Source: Bartonella sp. DB5-6 (lineage in GTDB: Bacteria; Pseudomonadota; Alphaproteobacteria; Rhizobiales; Rhizobiaceae). Taken from it: DNA of 64,000 nt. The notes under the pieces were generated by a model. The model saw only the letters and a program-made list of their open reading frames with translations. It had not been told where the DNA came from and ran no database searches. Location: assembly GCF_000278115.1 (NCBI RefSeq), contig NZ_JH725117.1, forward strand, positions 160,330 to 224,329. Direction: 5' to 3'. The position numbers were made by a program, and so were the translations under genes. Below are positions 1 through 9,430 of this stretch, piece after piece (positions within the stretch are counted from its first letter, which is position 1; each line of letters begins with the position of its first letter).

Positions 1-223
1 AAGAACAGTACAAAGCTTTCATCCCCTTACATCATCACAGTTAAAAAAGCTAAAACCCTTGAGAATCCGCGTTGTGAGCGTTAAACAGGGAGAAAGCGTT
101 GCAAGCCTTGCCAATAAAATGCAAAACACAACGCATAAAGAAAAATTTTTTCGCATTCTCAACGCACTCTCCCCAACCCAGACTTTACCCGTAGGTACAA
201 ACGTTAAAATTATCACAGAGTAA
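1..223 (+). CDS. M48 family metallopeptidase, C-terminal end (partial)
   Basis: Only the last 73 codons are present; the gene begins before the window. The visible part reads as the C-terminal extension of alphaproteobacterial M48 (Ste24/HtpX-like) zinc proteases: a segment SFHPLTSSQLKKLKPLRIRV followed by a LysM-like stretch (VKQGESVASLANKM) and a terminal NVKIITE before TAA at 221-223. The catalytic HExxH domain lies outside the window, so the family call rests on the tail only. Such proteins are envelope or periplasmic proteases. It converges with rpoH, which is transcribed from the other strand, about 170 bp away. Confidence 0.6.
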   Translation, partial: RTVQSFHPLTSSQLKKLKPLRIRVVSVKQGESVASLANKMQNTTHKEKFFRILNALSPTQTLPVGTNVKIITE

Positions 224-396
224 TCCCCCATTCTTGTCTGTACTTTTGATTCCCTCCTATCCTCTTTCTTATACAATTCTTAATATATTTTTCCCACGCG
301 GATCTCGTTAACCTTTGAAACCATCCCCCATGGCTCTCACACACTTCTTATTGTCCAACCTCACTTCAGATTGTCTTCTTGAAAAACCTTCAATGC

Positions 397-1308
397 TTAT
401 ATCTCATATGCATCTGCTGAATGAACCGTAAGGAGAGCAGAACGTAGCTTTTGCAAAGCACGTGCTTCAATTTGACGCACTCGCTCTTTCGAGATTCCCA
501 ACTTTTCACCTAAAACTTCTAAAGTGGCTCCCTCTTCATTCAAGCGACGAAAACGAATAATTTCAAGCTCACGTTCATTAAGAATTTGCAACGCATCATA
601 AAGCCATTGTGTACGCCGTTGTCCGTCAATCACCTGCTCAATTAAGGCATCAGGAAGAGGGCTATCATCCACGAGAGCATCCATTTTAGCAATGGGGTTA
701 TCACTATTCTCAGAAACAGAAACGCTCAAAGAATTATCAGAACTAGAAAAACGAAAATCCATTGTTTCAACATCACGGACTGAAACTCCGAGTTTTTCAG
801 CAATCGTGCGAAAAATATCTTGTTTAGTTAAAGCACTATCATCCTGTATTAATTTCGCCCGCAAACGTCGTAGATTAAAGAAAAGCGCTTTTTGCGAAGA
901 ACTGGTTCCCCCTCGAACAATAGACCAATTTCGTAAAATATAATCTTGAATAGAAGCACGTATCCACCACGTTGCATAAGTAGAAAAACGGACCTCCCGA
1001 TCAGGCTCGAAACGCGCAGCAGCTTCCAGCAAGCCCACATAACCTTCTTGTACCAGATCCCCCAACGGCATTTTAAAACGTTTAAAACGGTTAGCAATCG
1101 CAATCACCAAACGCATATGCGCCGCTGCAATTTGATGCATAGCGTCATCATCGCGTTTATCTTTCCATCGCAGAGCTAAATCATGCTCTTTTTGTCGTTC
1201 AAGATAAGGTGCTTGCATAGCAGAACGCATCATATTGCGTCCCAAGCTTTTATCTACGCCGTTATAATTTTTACTGTTTTTATAGACAGCATTTGAAAGA
1301 TTACCCAT
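397..1308 (-). CDS. rpoH: RNA polymerase sigma-32 family factor RpoH (RpoH2-like)
   Basis: Heat-shock/stress sigma factor of the sigma-70 superfamily; it directs core RNA polymerase to stress promoters. 303 residues. Region 2 (about 57-125) carries the core-binding DLVQEGYVGLLEAA and the -10 recognition segment with WWIRASIQDYILRNWS. The RpoH box, QKALFFNLRRL (139-149), diagnostic for sigma-32, is intact. Region 4.2 is a C-terminal helix-turn-helix ending LGISKERVRQIEARALQKLR. The start at 1308 is supported by AAGGGG six bases upstream of ATG. The N-terminal 25 residues are longer than in E. coli; the sequence is closer to the second rhizobial RpoH (AAAHMRLVIAIA, EPDREVRFSTYATWW). Alphaproteobacteria often have two rpoH genes, so this may not be the only one in the genome. 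Confidence 0.93.
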   Translation of the reverse strand: MGNLSNAVYKNSKNYNGVDKSLGRNMMRSAMQAPYLERQKEHDLALRWKDKRDDDAMHQIAAAHMRLVIAIANRFKRFKMPLGDLVQEGYVGLLEAAARFEPDREVRFSTYATWWIRASIQDYILRNWSIVRGGTSSSQKALFFNLRRLRAKLIQDDSALTKQDIFRTIAEKLGVSVRDVETMDFRFSSSDNSLSVSVSENSDNPIAKMDALVDDSPLPDALIEQVIDGQRRTQWLYDALQILNERELEIIRFRRLNEEGATLEVLGEKLGISKERVRQIEARALQKLRSALLTVHSADAYEI

Positions 1309-1816
1309 AATAACCCCTTGCGATTAAAATTATCAAAGTTGATTTGGCAACGACACCATCATTCTTTTTCAAAGAAGAACGTAAAAGTTGTAATTTTTAT
1401 GTCACTACTTTAGCGTGTAAATTTATAATCGCAATTGTTTTTTTACAGTCATTGTAAAACTTATTATCAGAATATACAGATTCATGAGTAAAACAGCGAT
1501 ATAATATACGCCTCTTACCCGTAAGAAATGCGCGAAAAAGCTTTGTCTTCACCTCTCCAAGAAAAGAACGAAAAAAATAAGCTAGCCAGCTAAAATAAAT
1601 GCTGTTTTGTTTAATTATCGACTTACTTGCTTTTTGAGCAAAGAATTTATTTTATACTTTCAGCTTCACAATACAATTAATGCGTGCAATAAACATATAT
1701 AACACGCAAAAAATGAATAAAAAGAGAAATACCTAAAATTTAAAAACAAAAAGAAGCTGCAAAAACAACAAGAAAGATTGAAGCAAATATAACAAACATG
1801 TTAAAGGAGCAGCACA
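1309..1816. other. Intergenic region between rpoH and the helicase remnant
   Basis: About 500 bp, AT-rich, between divergently transcribed rpoH and the helicase remnant. It must hold the rpoH promoter near 1320-1450, though no unambiguous -35/-10 pair stands out. No convincing coding sequence is seen. The ATPase domain expected upstream of the helicase tail is not recognisable here in any frame I checked by eye. Confidence 0.5.
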
Positions 1817-1882
1817 ATGATAAAATTGTCAAGAATAAGCTTTTACCAGTGTAGCACTGAGAAAGAAAATGATCATGGATAG
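1817..1882 (+). CDS. Possible 21-residue leader ORF overlapping the helicase remnant start
   Basis: ATG at 1817 is preceded by a strong Shine-Dalgarno (AAAGGAG at 1803-1809, about 7 bases away) and opens a 21-codon frame (MIKLSRISFYQCSTEKENDH and one more residue) ending at TAG 1880-1882. It overlaps, in another frame, the ATG at 1869 of the helicase remnant. The remnant's own ATG lacks a good ribosome site, so it may be translated by coupling from this small frame. Alternatively the small frame is what is left after the deletion that removed the helicase N-terminus. No homology recognised. Confidence 0.3.
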   Translation: MIKLSRISFYQCSTEKENDHG

Positions 1883-3458
1883 CAAGATTGTTCAACGCAA
1901 TGAGATTCTTCAAGATGATATTTTTATTGAAAAACACGGGAATGGCAGATTTGAAGGTTTTCGTTTTTATGCCGATAAGAACAATACTGCTCAAACAATT
2001 AACACGCCAAACTTAACAGATGTGAGAGATGAAGATTTGATTCTCGCCTTTACCAAACGTGCAACGCGTTTCTGTGCTTGTGCTAATGGAGACCTTACAC
2101 TCAGTTCTGATGGAATTGTACGTTGGATTGGTCAACCGGTGGGACAACTTGTTGCAACAGAGAATCTTTTAAAACCCAAACTCGTTGTTCTAGCAGATGC
2201 TCAATTAACAGGAGAAGCCCGCACTAATGTAGTGAAAAGACTAGAGCGTTTTGTGACTTTTCATTTTGAAACGGCTTTAAAACCACTGTTTGATTTGCAA
2301 AATGCCGATAGCTTGACGGATTCAACAAGCAGCCTTGCCGCACAACTTGTCAACTCTTTAGGAATCTTACCTCGTCGAGAAGTAGCTGAAATCGTTAAAG
2401 GTCTCAACCAAGAATCACGGGCAGTGCTCCGGCGGCTAGGTGTGCGTTTTGGTGCTTTTCATATCTATGTTATAGGAATGCTTAAACCCGCTCCTGTCCA
2501 AGCAATTACTCTGCTATGGAACCTTCAAAATGAAGGTCATGACCAAGCTGGCTTGAATGAAATTTTTGCGGCTTTGTCTGCAGGACGAACTTCCCTCGTT
2601 GTTGATCCCACATATAACCGTCAATTTTATCAGTTAGCCGGTTATCGAATCTTAGGGCAGCGTGCTGTGCGCGTTGATATTTTAGAGCGTCTTGCAAACC
2701 TCATCCGCCCTACACTTCATTGGAAACAAGGGAGTGAACCAAAACCCGATGGCGCCTATGATGGCAAAAGTTTTTTTGTTACATCCACAATGATGTCTAT
2801 TCTTGGAGCCAATGGAACCGATATGGAAGAGATTCTTAAAGGACTTGGTTATCAAGCGCATGCCATCAACAGTGCTGTATTTGAACAAAACCTCCTTGCA
2901 CACGAAGCCTCTTCCCATGCATGTACCACAACAGAAGATGTTCCTGTGGCAGAATGCGTTGGTGACCAATGGCAAACAATGAAAGCTTTGGAAACAATAC
3001 AAGGAGAAAAAAGTGTCTTATCCACTTGTGTTGGAACACAACCCAATATCATAGTCAACACCATAGATTGTTTACCAGCAGCCGAACCTGTGGGCGACTT
3101 TGCCAAACAAAAACGTATCGCAACAGAAGATAAAGTCATTCTACTATGGCGTTATCATCATCATTCTCACAACCACGCACACAAAAACCGTGATAAATCT
3201 GGACACAAATGGCAAAACAAACAAAAAAAATCTTTTAAGAAAAGGGCAAACGTGAATGAAAATACCCTGCAAGAAGCAGCATTACACACCAAACACTCTT
3301 ATAAGTCCAGCAAATCTCACACCAAACGTGCAAATAATAAACCACCTAGGAGAGAAATGCGCCCGAATCTTGATTCACCATTTGCAAAATTAGCTGCGCT
3401 ACGCGATCAACTCACAAATGATAAAAGCACACATACATTTTCTTCCAAAGATCACTAA
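1869..3458 (+). pseudogene. C-terminal half of an alphaproteobacterial SUV3-like helicase, ATPase domains missing
   Basis: 529 residues that match the C-terminal half of the roughly 1000-residue DEAD/DEAH helicase found next to fdxA-carD in rhizobial relatives. Recognisable parts: ENGDLTLSSDGIVRWIGQPV-like core (ACANGDLTLSSDGIVRWIG, about 72-90), the segment RRLGVRFGAFHIYVIGMLKP (about 188-207), and the basic His/Lys tail ending in SPFAKLAALRDQL. There is no Walker A, no DEAH box and no helicase motif VI, and upstream sequence does not restore them. It is either a pseudogene or a shortened gene kept for the accessory domain; the uninterrupted 529-codon frame argues that it is still under some selection. 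Ferredoxin follows 21 bp downstream; the S4-domain gene that often sits between the two in relatives is absent. Confidence 0.7.
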
Positions 3459-3479
3459 AATAACAAATGGAGTTTGATC

Positions 3480-3818
3480 TTGGCTTATGTAGTAACCGAC
3501 AACTGCATTCATTGCAAATATACTGATTGCGTTGAAGTTTGCCCTGTTGATTGTTTTTACGAAGGAGAAAATATGCTTGTCATTCATCCCGATGAATGTA
3601 TCGATTGTGGTGTCTGCGAACCAGAATGTCCAGCAGAAGCCATTAAGCCTGATACAGAACCAGGATTAGAAAAATGGCTAGAGCTCAATCTTCAATATGC
3701 AACCAAATGGCCTAATTTAACCACCCGAAAAGACCCGCTTCCTCAAGCAAAAGAAATGGATGGTGTTCCGGATAAATTAGAAAAGTATTTTTCAGAAAAT
3801 CCAGGCAGCGGCGAATAA
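3480..3818 (+). CDS. fdxA: 7Fe ferredoxin FdxA
   Basis: Small electron carrier with one [3Fe-4S] and one [4Fe-4S] cluster. From TTG at 3480 it reads [20 protein letters not shown]; this start matches the family N-terminus and has TGGAG seven bases upstream, so I prefer it to the TTG at 3474. Cluster ligands are placed as in Azotobacter FdI: C9, C17 and C50 for 3Fe-4S; C21, C40, C43 and C46 for 4Fe-4S. 112 residues, usual for the family. Gene order helicase-fdxA-carD is typical of Rhizobiales. The redox partner cannot be told from the sequence. Confidence 0.93.
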   Translation: MAYVVTDNCIHCKYTDCVEVCPVDCFYEGENMLVIHPDECIDCGVCEPECPAEAIKPDTEPGLEKWLELNLQYATKWPNLTTRKDPLPQAKEMDGVPDKLEKYFSENPGSGE

Positions 3819-4125
3819 TAACCTACAGTACACACTGCGCTCCTTCAAAAATTGAGAATATTCTCTTGTAAAAATAAAAATTCTTAAGCGAAATGATTGA
3901 TTCTTTTGAATTTTGATGTTAATGCTATTTTAACATGATCATCTTTCTAAGTATTTTCTCTTTGCTTTTTGCTTATAAAGCAAGGTGTTTTTGTTGAATT
4001 TAAAAGTACTCAACTTTTATGCTCATTAAATTTGTATATTATACTTGGTTAAAGAACATTCAGCGTTCAGGTTCATAGCCTGCTTTCCAGTACATTTTTT
4101 GGTCATAAAGGGAGTAAACTAAAAT
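3819..4125. other. carD upstream region
   Basis: 307 bp, AT-rich, with no coding potential noticed. It presumably holds the fdxA terminator and the carD promoter. The carD ATG is preceded by AAGGGAG, about 12 bases upstream, a rather long spacing. Confidence 0.4.
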
Positions 4126-4710
4126 ATGGCATCCCAACACGGAACGTCCTCCAATGCTAAAGAATTTGCAACCTCTGAATATATCGTCTACCCTACCCAT
4201 GGAGTAGGGCAAATTATAGCGATTGAAGATCAAGAAGTTGCAGGACATAAATTAAAACTCTTTGTTATTCATTTTGCAAAAGATAAAATGGATGTCAAAG
4301 TACCGGTTGCAAAAGCCATTTCTGTTGGAATGCGCAAATTATCTGCTGTCGATTCTGTTGAGCGCGCATTAAAAATCTTGCGCGGGAAAGCACGTGTTAA
4401 ACGAACCATGTGGTCACGCCGTGCTCAAGAATATGATACTAAAATCAATTCAGGTGATCTTATGTGTATTGCGGAAGTAGTGCGTGATCTTTTTCGCTCA
4501 AATTTACAGCCCGAACAATCTTATTCCGAACGCCAGCTCTATACCGCTGCACTAGAGAGAATGGCTCGTGAAATTGCTGTTATTAATAATCTTTCCGAAA
4601 CAGAAGCCATCAATCTCATAGAAATGCATCTCTCAAACAAGCCAGAGCGCGAATTTAAATCCGAGAGAGATGAGGCTAATACGAACAGCAACACTGTATA
4701 CGCTGCGTAA
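4126..4710 (+). CDS. carD: CarD family transcriptional regulator
   Basis: RNA-polymerase-binding transcription factor. 194 residues. The N-terminal CarD/TRCF polymerase-interaction domain is visible at about 17-75 (EYIVYPTHGVGQIIAIEDQE, then FVIHFAKDKMDVKVPV), followed by an all-helical DNA-binding domain (RMWSRRAQEYDTKINSGD-like region, about 104-165, and a LYTAALERMAREIA helix). In other bacteria CarD stabilises the open promoter complex, notably at ribosomal promoters. Alphaproteobacterial CarD is related to that family, but its targets in Bartonella are not shown here. A rho-independent terminator follows about 33 bp after the stop. Confidence 0.92.
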   Translation: MASQHGTSSNAKEFATSEYIVYPTHGVGQIIAIEDQEVAGHKLKLFVIHFAKDKMDVKVPVAKAISVGMRKLSAVDSVERALKILRGKARVKRTMWSRRAQEYDTKINSGDLMCIAEVVRDLFRSNLQPEQSYSERQLYTAALERMAREIAVINNLSETEAINLIEMHLSNKPEREFKSERDEANTNSNTVYAA

Positions 4711-4742
4711 TAATAAGCTAAGATATTTTTAATAATAAAATA

Positions 4743-4770
4743 AAACCAGCGATATGCTGGTTTTTTTTAT
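4743..4770 (+). terminator. Rho-independent terminator of carD
   Basis: AAACCAGC-gatat-GCTGGTTT stem-loop followed directly by a run of T, a textbook intrinsic terminator 33 bp past the carD stop. Confidence 0.9.
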
Positions 4771-5336
4771 CCATGAGTCTTCATAAACAAAAAAACATTT
4801 GATGGGAAATCCGCTAAGTTGCTTCATCTCAAAATATTTTGGTGGAATTGTCCACGACATGAATAACATTACAAACTTACATCTTAAAAATGATATTTTA
4901 ATCTTCCTGTAGCACTCTTTATCGAATGAATCTAATATGTACTCAGAAAGATAATTCCGTTACCAAGCTTATTAACACTGTTCAAGGACTTTTGCTGAGT
5001 CTTTACAAATGACATATGCCCCATAAATTGGCACGCACAACCTTTCAAGTCTCTTTATCAAGATGACAAGATGACAAGCAAATCAACTTTATCCACACCG
5101 ATAACAGCAAGAAAACTCTGACATAACCTCACACAGAGCGCACTTCACACAAAGTGTGCACACAAAAAGCTCAAACTCCTTGTCAAGATGACACAACAGC
5201 CGCAAATCTACCGTACAATAGGAAAGCCTTACCATCGGTACCCCCCTTTTTTTAAGAAGAACCGAAAAGAGCGTATCACCAGCACACGCGCCCGCCTATG
5301 ATCAAATAAACCTTAGCCTAGTAAGGAGATAAAATC
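4771..5336. other. Intergenic region between carD and rpmF
   Basis: 566 bp between converging carD and rpmF. It contains short imperfect repeats of the type CAAGATGACA (near 5059-5074 and again near 5184) and a run CCCCCCTTTTTTT at about 5240-5252. No ORF with a plausible ribosome site and no tRNA-like cloverleaf were found. A small RNA could be present but there is no positive evidence. Confidence 0.4.
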
Positions 5337-5516
5337 TCAATCTTTAGGGGGCAAAACTGAACGTCCGCGATACATCCCAGTCTTCAAATCGATGTGATGG
5401 GGGCGACGTAATTCACCAGAATTTTTATCTTCGATATAAGTTGGCGCCTTCAAGGCATCAGCCGAACGGCGCATACCCCGCTTCGAAGGAGAGGTTTTTC
5501 GTTTAGGTACAGCCAT
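5337..5516 (-). CDS. rpmF: 50S ribosomal protein L32
   Basis: Ribosomal protein bL32, 59 residues, starting [20 protein letters not shown] and ending [13 protein letters not shown] at 5516 fits the universal family start and has a GGAG about 9 bases upstream; a longer in-frame start seven codons upstream is unlikely. It lacks the zinc-ribbon cysteines present in many L32 proteins, as usual in alphaproteobacteria. Highly basic, as expected for an rRNA-binding protein. Confidence 0.97.
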   Translation of the reverse strand: MAVPKRKTSPSKRGMRRSADALKAPTYIEDKNSGELRRPHHIDLKTGMYRGRSVLPPKD

Positions 5517-5861
5517 AAAGAGACACTCCAAATCCACTAAAAAAGAAGAGGCAATGTCAAAAACGACAAAGCCTTTGTCAAAAAATTAGAAAATCTGATA
5601 GCCTTATACACTGATTAAAAAGAAGAGACAATGTTAAAAATGGTAATACTATTACCAAAAATGACAGTTTCTTGCACTGATTGAAGCCTTCTCATGAGAT
5701 TTTCATTCAGTTTTTGTTTGGCTTTAACAGAGACTTCCGCTTACAGTAGGTATAAACGAGTAATTAATTTTTAATAAAAACCTCTGCAAAAGGACCAAAA
5801 TAAGAAAAAGCCTCTCTTTTGAAATTCCAGAACCCCATTTTTAAAAATAAAGGAAGCATAA
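5517..5861. other. Divergent promoter region rpmF / ispA
   Basis: 345 bp between divergent rpmF and ispA. It contains a short imperfect duplication around AAAAAGAAGAG.CAATGT.AAAA (5540-5563 and 5618-5642). The promoters for both genes must lie here; no clear consensus boxes can be assigned. Confidence 0.4.
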
Positions 5862-6764
5862 ATGCATGAATTTACCACCCTTCTTGCAGAACATAGGCGC
5901 ACCGTTGAAAGGCGACTTGATACACTGTTAAGTGATCAAGTTCAAAATGGTGAAATTGCCCGTCCTGAAATCCTCATCCAAGCCATGCGCTACGGTGTAC
6001 TGAATGGTGGAAAACGTTTACGTCCTTTTCTTGTTATGCAAAGTGCGGCACTGTTTGATATCCCTACTGAACACTCTCTTGATATTGCATGTGCCTTAGA
6101 ATGTGTTCACTGTTACTCACTCATTCATGATGATCTTCCCGCTATGGATAACGACACACTCCGACGTGGACAACCCACAGTTCATAGAGCATTTGATGAA
6201 GCAACAGCAATTCTAGCAGGCAGTGCTCTCCTAACATTTGCCTTTGAAATCATTGCCCATAAAGCCAATACACTCTCCTTTGATACCAGAATAGAACTAA
6301 TTACAGCTCTTGCACAATCTGCAGGAGTTGGTGGTATGGTAGGCGGACAAATGCTTGACCTTGAAGCGGAAAAAAAACCACAAGAGGGCACCAACATTAT
6401 CACTCTACAACGCATGAAAACAGCCGCTCTGATAAGCTTTGCTTGCCAAGCAGGTGCAATAATCGGCAATGCATCCAAAGAATTAACGAAACAACTTGCT
6501 ACTTTTGGAACATATCTCGGTTTAGCCTTCCAATTGACGGATGATCTTCTAGATGTCACCGCCAAAAGCGAAGTCCTAGGAAAAACAGCTGGGAAAGATG
6601 AAACAGCACATAAAGCGACTTTTGTTCGTCTTTATGGCATTGAAGAAACACAAAAAAAGCGAGACGAACTCATCGTTAAAGCAGAAGCACTTTTACACCC
6701 TTTTGGAGCTAAAGCAAAACCACTCCAACAAGCTGCCCACTTTAGTGCAACACGAAAAAATTAA
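5862..6764 (+). CDS. ispA: (2E,6E)-farnesyl diphosphate synthase / polyprenyl synthetase
   Basis: Trans-isoprenyl diphosphate synthase that condenses IPP with allylic diphosphates to farnesyl diphosphate for ubiquinone and undecaprenyl carriers. 300 residues, normal for IspA. The first aspartate-rich motif is DDLPAMDND (90-98) and the second is DDLLD (227-231); GGKRLRP (49-55) binds IPP. The start at 5862 has AGGAAG five to six bases upstream. It stands alone on the plus strand; in many bacteria ispA sits with xseB and dxs, which is not so here. The next isoprenoid gene, ispG, lies about 4 kb away across the microcin-like island. Confidence 0.93.
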   Translation: MHEFTTLLAEHRRTVERRLDTLLSDQVQNGEIARPEILIQAMRYGVLNGGKRLRPFLVMQSAALFDIPTEHSLDIACALECVHCYSLIHDDLPAMDNDTLRRGQPTVHRAFDEATAILAGSALLTFAFEIIAHKANTLSFDTRIELITALAQSAGVGGMVGGQMLDLEAEKKPQEGTNIITLQRMKTAALISFACQAGAIIGNASKELTKQLATFGTYLGLAFQLTDDLLDVTAKSEVLGKTAGKDETAHKATFVRLYGIEETQKKRDELIVKAEALLHPFGAKAKPLQQAAHFSATRKN

Positions 6765-7100
6765 TCTCAATCTGCTCCATTGTGCACCACCATCTCTACT
6801 TAATAAAAATACAAGGTAAACACTATTATTCTATTTATCAACTCTCAATGTTGCCAGCAACCCTTGGTGCTTAAAAGCATTCATGAGAGACATTTATTCC
6901 TTTCTTAAACGATTTTTATACACCACCCTCCTTTGTGACGAGCAAAGATATGATTTTGATTGATTCAATATACACCAATTTAAAATGAAAAAATCCCACA
7001 ATAAGCTGGAGCTCCTATTCAATAGGAATAGCAAATTATCACTATAAATAAAAATGTTATCCCACTCTTAAATCGCATGAAACATTCGCAATAATGATAG
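6765..7100. other. Intergenic region at left edge of the microcin-like island
   Basis: 336 bp between converging ispA and the MFS gene. A 7-bp perfect hairpin (TCCTATT-C-AATAGGA, 7013-7027) lies downstream of the MFS stop; on the minus strand a run of six T follows about 20 bases later, so it is at best a weak terminator. No coding sequence noticed. Confidence 0.4.
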
Positions 7101-8261
7101 TTAATATTCGCGCTGAGACCTTTTTAGAGTTCCTTCTAAAAAAAACACTGCAAACAAGTAGATGAATATATATATACCAAAAATATATACTAATGACAGA
7201 AAACCAAACATACTTACCATATACGCACTCATGTAAAAAAATACCAATAGGCTAAGCCTTCCAACAGTGGACAAGAAAGATTCGTATGTAGCCCTAAGAT
7301 TATCGCTAATACTATCGTGCAGGACAACTTCCACACGAAGATATGTATACTTAATGAGATAAAAAATCATACAGACTAAAATAACAGCAATTTCTTTTTT
7401 GGGCTCAAAGAAGGCAACTGTAAAAATCGTAGCAGCTGAAAGAAACAGTAGTAGAATAAAATTCACTCCCTCACTTAGTTTTGTAAAGAGAAAACTAGCC
7501 AGTAGCTGAGAGAGCAATATAAGAGAAAACGTTATACCAAGATAAAAATAAGTTACATTGATATCATAATCTTTAAATATCCACTGCCAATACTGAGAAA
7601 ATATATTGAAAAAAATAAGTGAAAAATAAAAACATAGAGATATGTAAGGAACTTTAACAAAAATAGAGAACATTTCTCTTGCGTCAGAAATGAAAGAATT
7701 CGCTTTTATTGTTTTTGTCTTTCCCTTTAGATCATCCAAAAAAAACAAACCAAAGACTGTTGTGATCATCATTAAAAACGCAGATATATACCATATATAT
7801 TGGCTAGAATAATCGGCAAAATATGCGCCTATCAAACTAAATATAAACATGCCAATGTAATTATATTGAGAGCTGGAACCGAGCACTTTTTTAGTGGATG
7901 CAAGTTTTGTTTTTGCATATTGAACAAGTAGGGCATTATAGGCACCAGCAATCAATGTAAGCGATAATGCATTAAAAGTTTCTGCCAAAAGAAAACCGTA
8001 AAAGCTTGTAGAAACTCCCATGAGAAAGAGCCATGCGGTAGCAAAAGCCGCTGCCAAAATTATAGATATTTTATAACTTTTTCTATCGGCAAAATATCCA
8101 AGAGGAATATCTGTAACCATCATAATAAAAGCTTGAAATGACTTAATTATACCGATATCGATAAGGGTTAAGCCTTTTTCAAGCATATAAAATACAATAA
8201 AGGCGCCTGTTAAAATCCTTATACCGTTAAATAAAAATCCAAATGCTAATATACTTTTCAT
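7101..8261 (-). CDS. MFS transporter, candidate exporter of the microcin C-like product
   Basis: 386-residue polytopic membrane protein of the major facilitator superfamily with about 12 predicted membrane segments. It starts MKSILAFGFLFNGIRILTGA and carries the family motif A-like loop DIPLGYFADRKSYK (about 51-64). ATG at 8261 has GGTGA a few bases upstream. It is the last gene of a minus-strand set that includes a MccB-like adenylating enzyme; in E. coli the same set contains MccC, an MFS pump exporting microcin C and giving partial self-immunity. Function as exporter is inferred from this context. Codon use is rich in ATA and AGA, unlike the neighbouring ispA and ispG, which suggests lateral acquisition. 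Confidence 0.8.
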   Translation of the reverse strand: MKSILAFGFLFNGIRILTGAFIVFYMLEKGLTLIDIGIIKSFQAFIMMVTDIPLGYFADRKSYKISIILAAAFATAWLFLMGVSTSFYGFLLAETFNALSLTLIAGAYNALLVQYAKTKLASTKKVLGSSSQYNYIGMFIFSLIGAYFADYSSQYIWYISAFLMMITTVFGLFFLDDLKGKTKTIKANSFISDAREMFSIFVKVPYISLCFYFSLIFFNIFSQYWQWIFKDYDINVTYFYLGITFSLILLSQLLASFLFTKLSEGVNFILLLFLSAATIFTVAFFEPKKEIAVILVCMIFYLIKYTYLRVEVVLHDSISDNLRATYESFLSTVGRLSLLVFFYMSAYMVSMFGFLSLVYIFGIYIFIYLFAVFFLEGTLKRSQREY

Positions 8262-8320
8262 TTATTCACCAATAGCGTCCACAAAGTAATGTACTAATTA
8301 TTTTATATAAATATAAAAGC

Positions 8321-9430
8321 TCACATTTTATTACAGATATGGCAAGAGCCGCTATATGGATCTCCAGTCTTATCAATTTGATATCCGGAAAAATTAATGA
8401 ATAATGTTTTTTCTATAATTTGACATTTGTCAAAATCCGTTAAATATTTCACTGCTTCAAGAGCAGCCAAAGAACCAGCAACCGCATTATATGGATCTAT
8501 CAAAGTATTCATATAGTTTTGCTTAATATTTTTAACAAATTCAAACTCATTAACATCCTTTATATGATTCTGATTCACACATGCATAACATCTGGTTTTA
8601 CCTAGAATAATAAGTGGCCCAACAATAGCATTTACCGTAGCCGAACCGACATATAATAACGCCCCCCTCATATTGAAAGCGGCTTCGTTCATCAAATGAA
8701 AAAAATCGGGCCTTGGATTATCTGCTGCGGATATAACAAGATCAGCTCCTTCAAACAGACGGCATGCCTTCTCTATACTATCTATTTTTTCATCGTAGAA
8801 CGCATATTGAGTTGAAGGGCTAATATAGGGAGCTTTATCTCTAACAACATCAACCTTTTTTTTCCCTAAGTCATTATAATTATAGAGTATTTGCCTAGAC
8901 AAATTTGATTCTTCAACAATATCAAAATCATAGCTTTTAATGTGTCCTACACCCATTGCAGATAATGTATAAAAAACATAGCTCCCGCATCCACCCAAAC
9001 CAGCTATAGTTATCTTAGCATCTTTCAATTTGGAGTTAGCTAAAAGAGCATTGTCAAAATTACCTGATACATGCTTAAATAAGTTAATTTGCCTATCAAA
9101 TCTGTTATATTCGCTCTCACTAAGCCCTGCTTTTCTTATAGAATCCTCCTTAGAAAAGGGAGGTTCTATTATTCTATTATCAAGCATATATTTTGTTAAA
9201 TATAAAAAATCTTCGCTTTCTGCAGTATCTAGGTTACATTTTAATATTATATCACCTATGGTATTATCTGCGTCAAAACACGCCAAAGCCTTTATAACAT
9301 TCGGCGATGTACCACTCATATCAAGGGCTACAACGTTATGTATATCTGCCCCTATCAAAACCTCATCACCTTCTTGCCTCGCTGATATAGTATACGAGTA
9401 AACATACTTGTTTTCATATAGCGAATTCAT
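8321..9430 (-). CDS. MccB-like ThiF/E1 family adenylyltransferase (microcin C-type nucleotidyl transferase)
   Basis: 369 residues from ATG at 9430, chosen because GGGGGAG lies 8 bases upstream; the TTG two codons earlier is too close to that site. Residues 1-110 form a separate N-terminal domain, as in E. coli MccB, where it clamps the peptide. The E1-like adenylation domain follows with ATP loop G144-LGGCG-149, YDFD (167-170), EESNLSRQ (173-180) and AADNPRPDF (235-243). Zinc ligands are two CxxC pairs, C281/C284 and C363/C366. MccB enzymes attach AMP through an N-P bond to a C-terminal asparagine of a short peptide. It overlaps the upstream AAA gene by 17 bp. Other E1-like roles (ThiF, MoeB) are less likely because no sulfur-carrier or thiamine gene is nearby and the N-terminal domain fits MccB. 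Confidence 0.8.
   Translation of the reverse strand: MNSLYENKYVYSYTISARQEGDEVLIGADIHNVVALDMSGTSPNVIKALACFDADNTIGDIILKCNLDTAESEDFLYLTKYMLDNRIIEPPFSKEDSIRKAGLSESEYNRFDRQINLFKHVSGNFDNALLANSKLKDAKITIAGLGGCGSYVFYTLSAMGVGHIKSYDFDIVEESNLSRQILYNYNDLGKKKVDVVRDKAPYISPSTQYAFYDEKIDSIEKACRLFEGADLVISAADNPRPDFFHLMNEAAFNMRGALLYVGSATVNAIVGPLIILGKTRCYACVNQNHIKDVNEFEFVKNIKQNYMNTLIDPYNAVAGSLAALEAVKYLTDFDKCQIIEKTLFINFSGYQIDKTGDPYSGSCHICNKM

Noticed and set aside
4990..5220. Repeated CAAGATGACA motifs between carD and rpmF, considered as a CRISPR-like or regulatory array
   Set aside because: Only two or three copies with irregular spacing, and no spacer structure.
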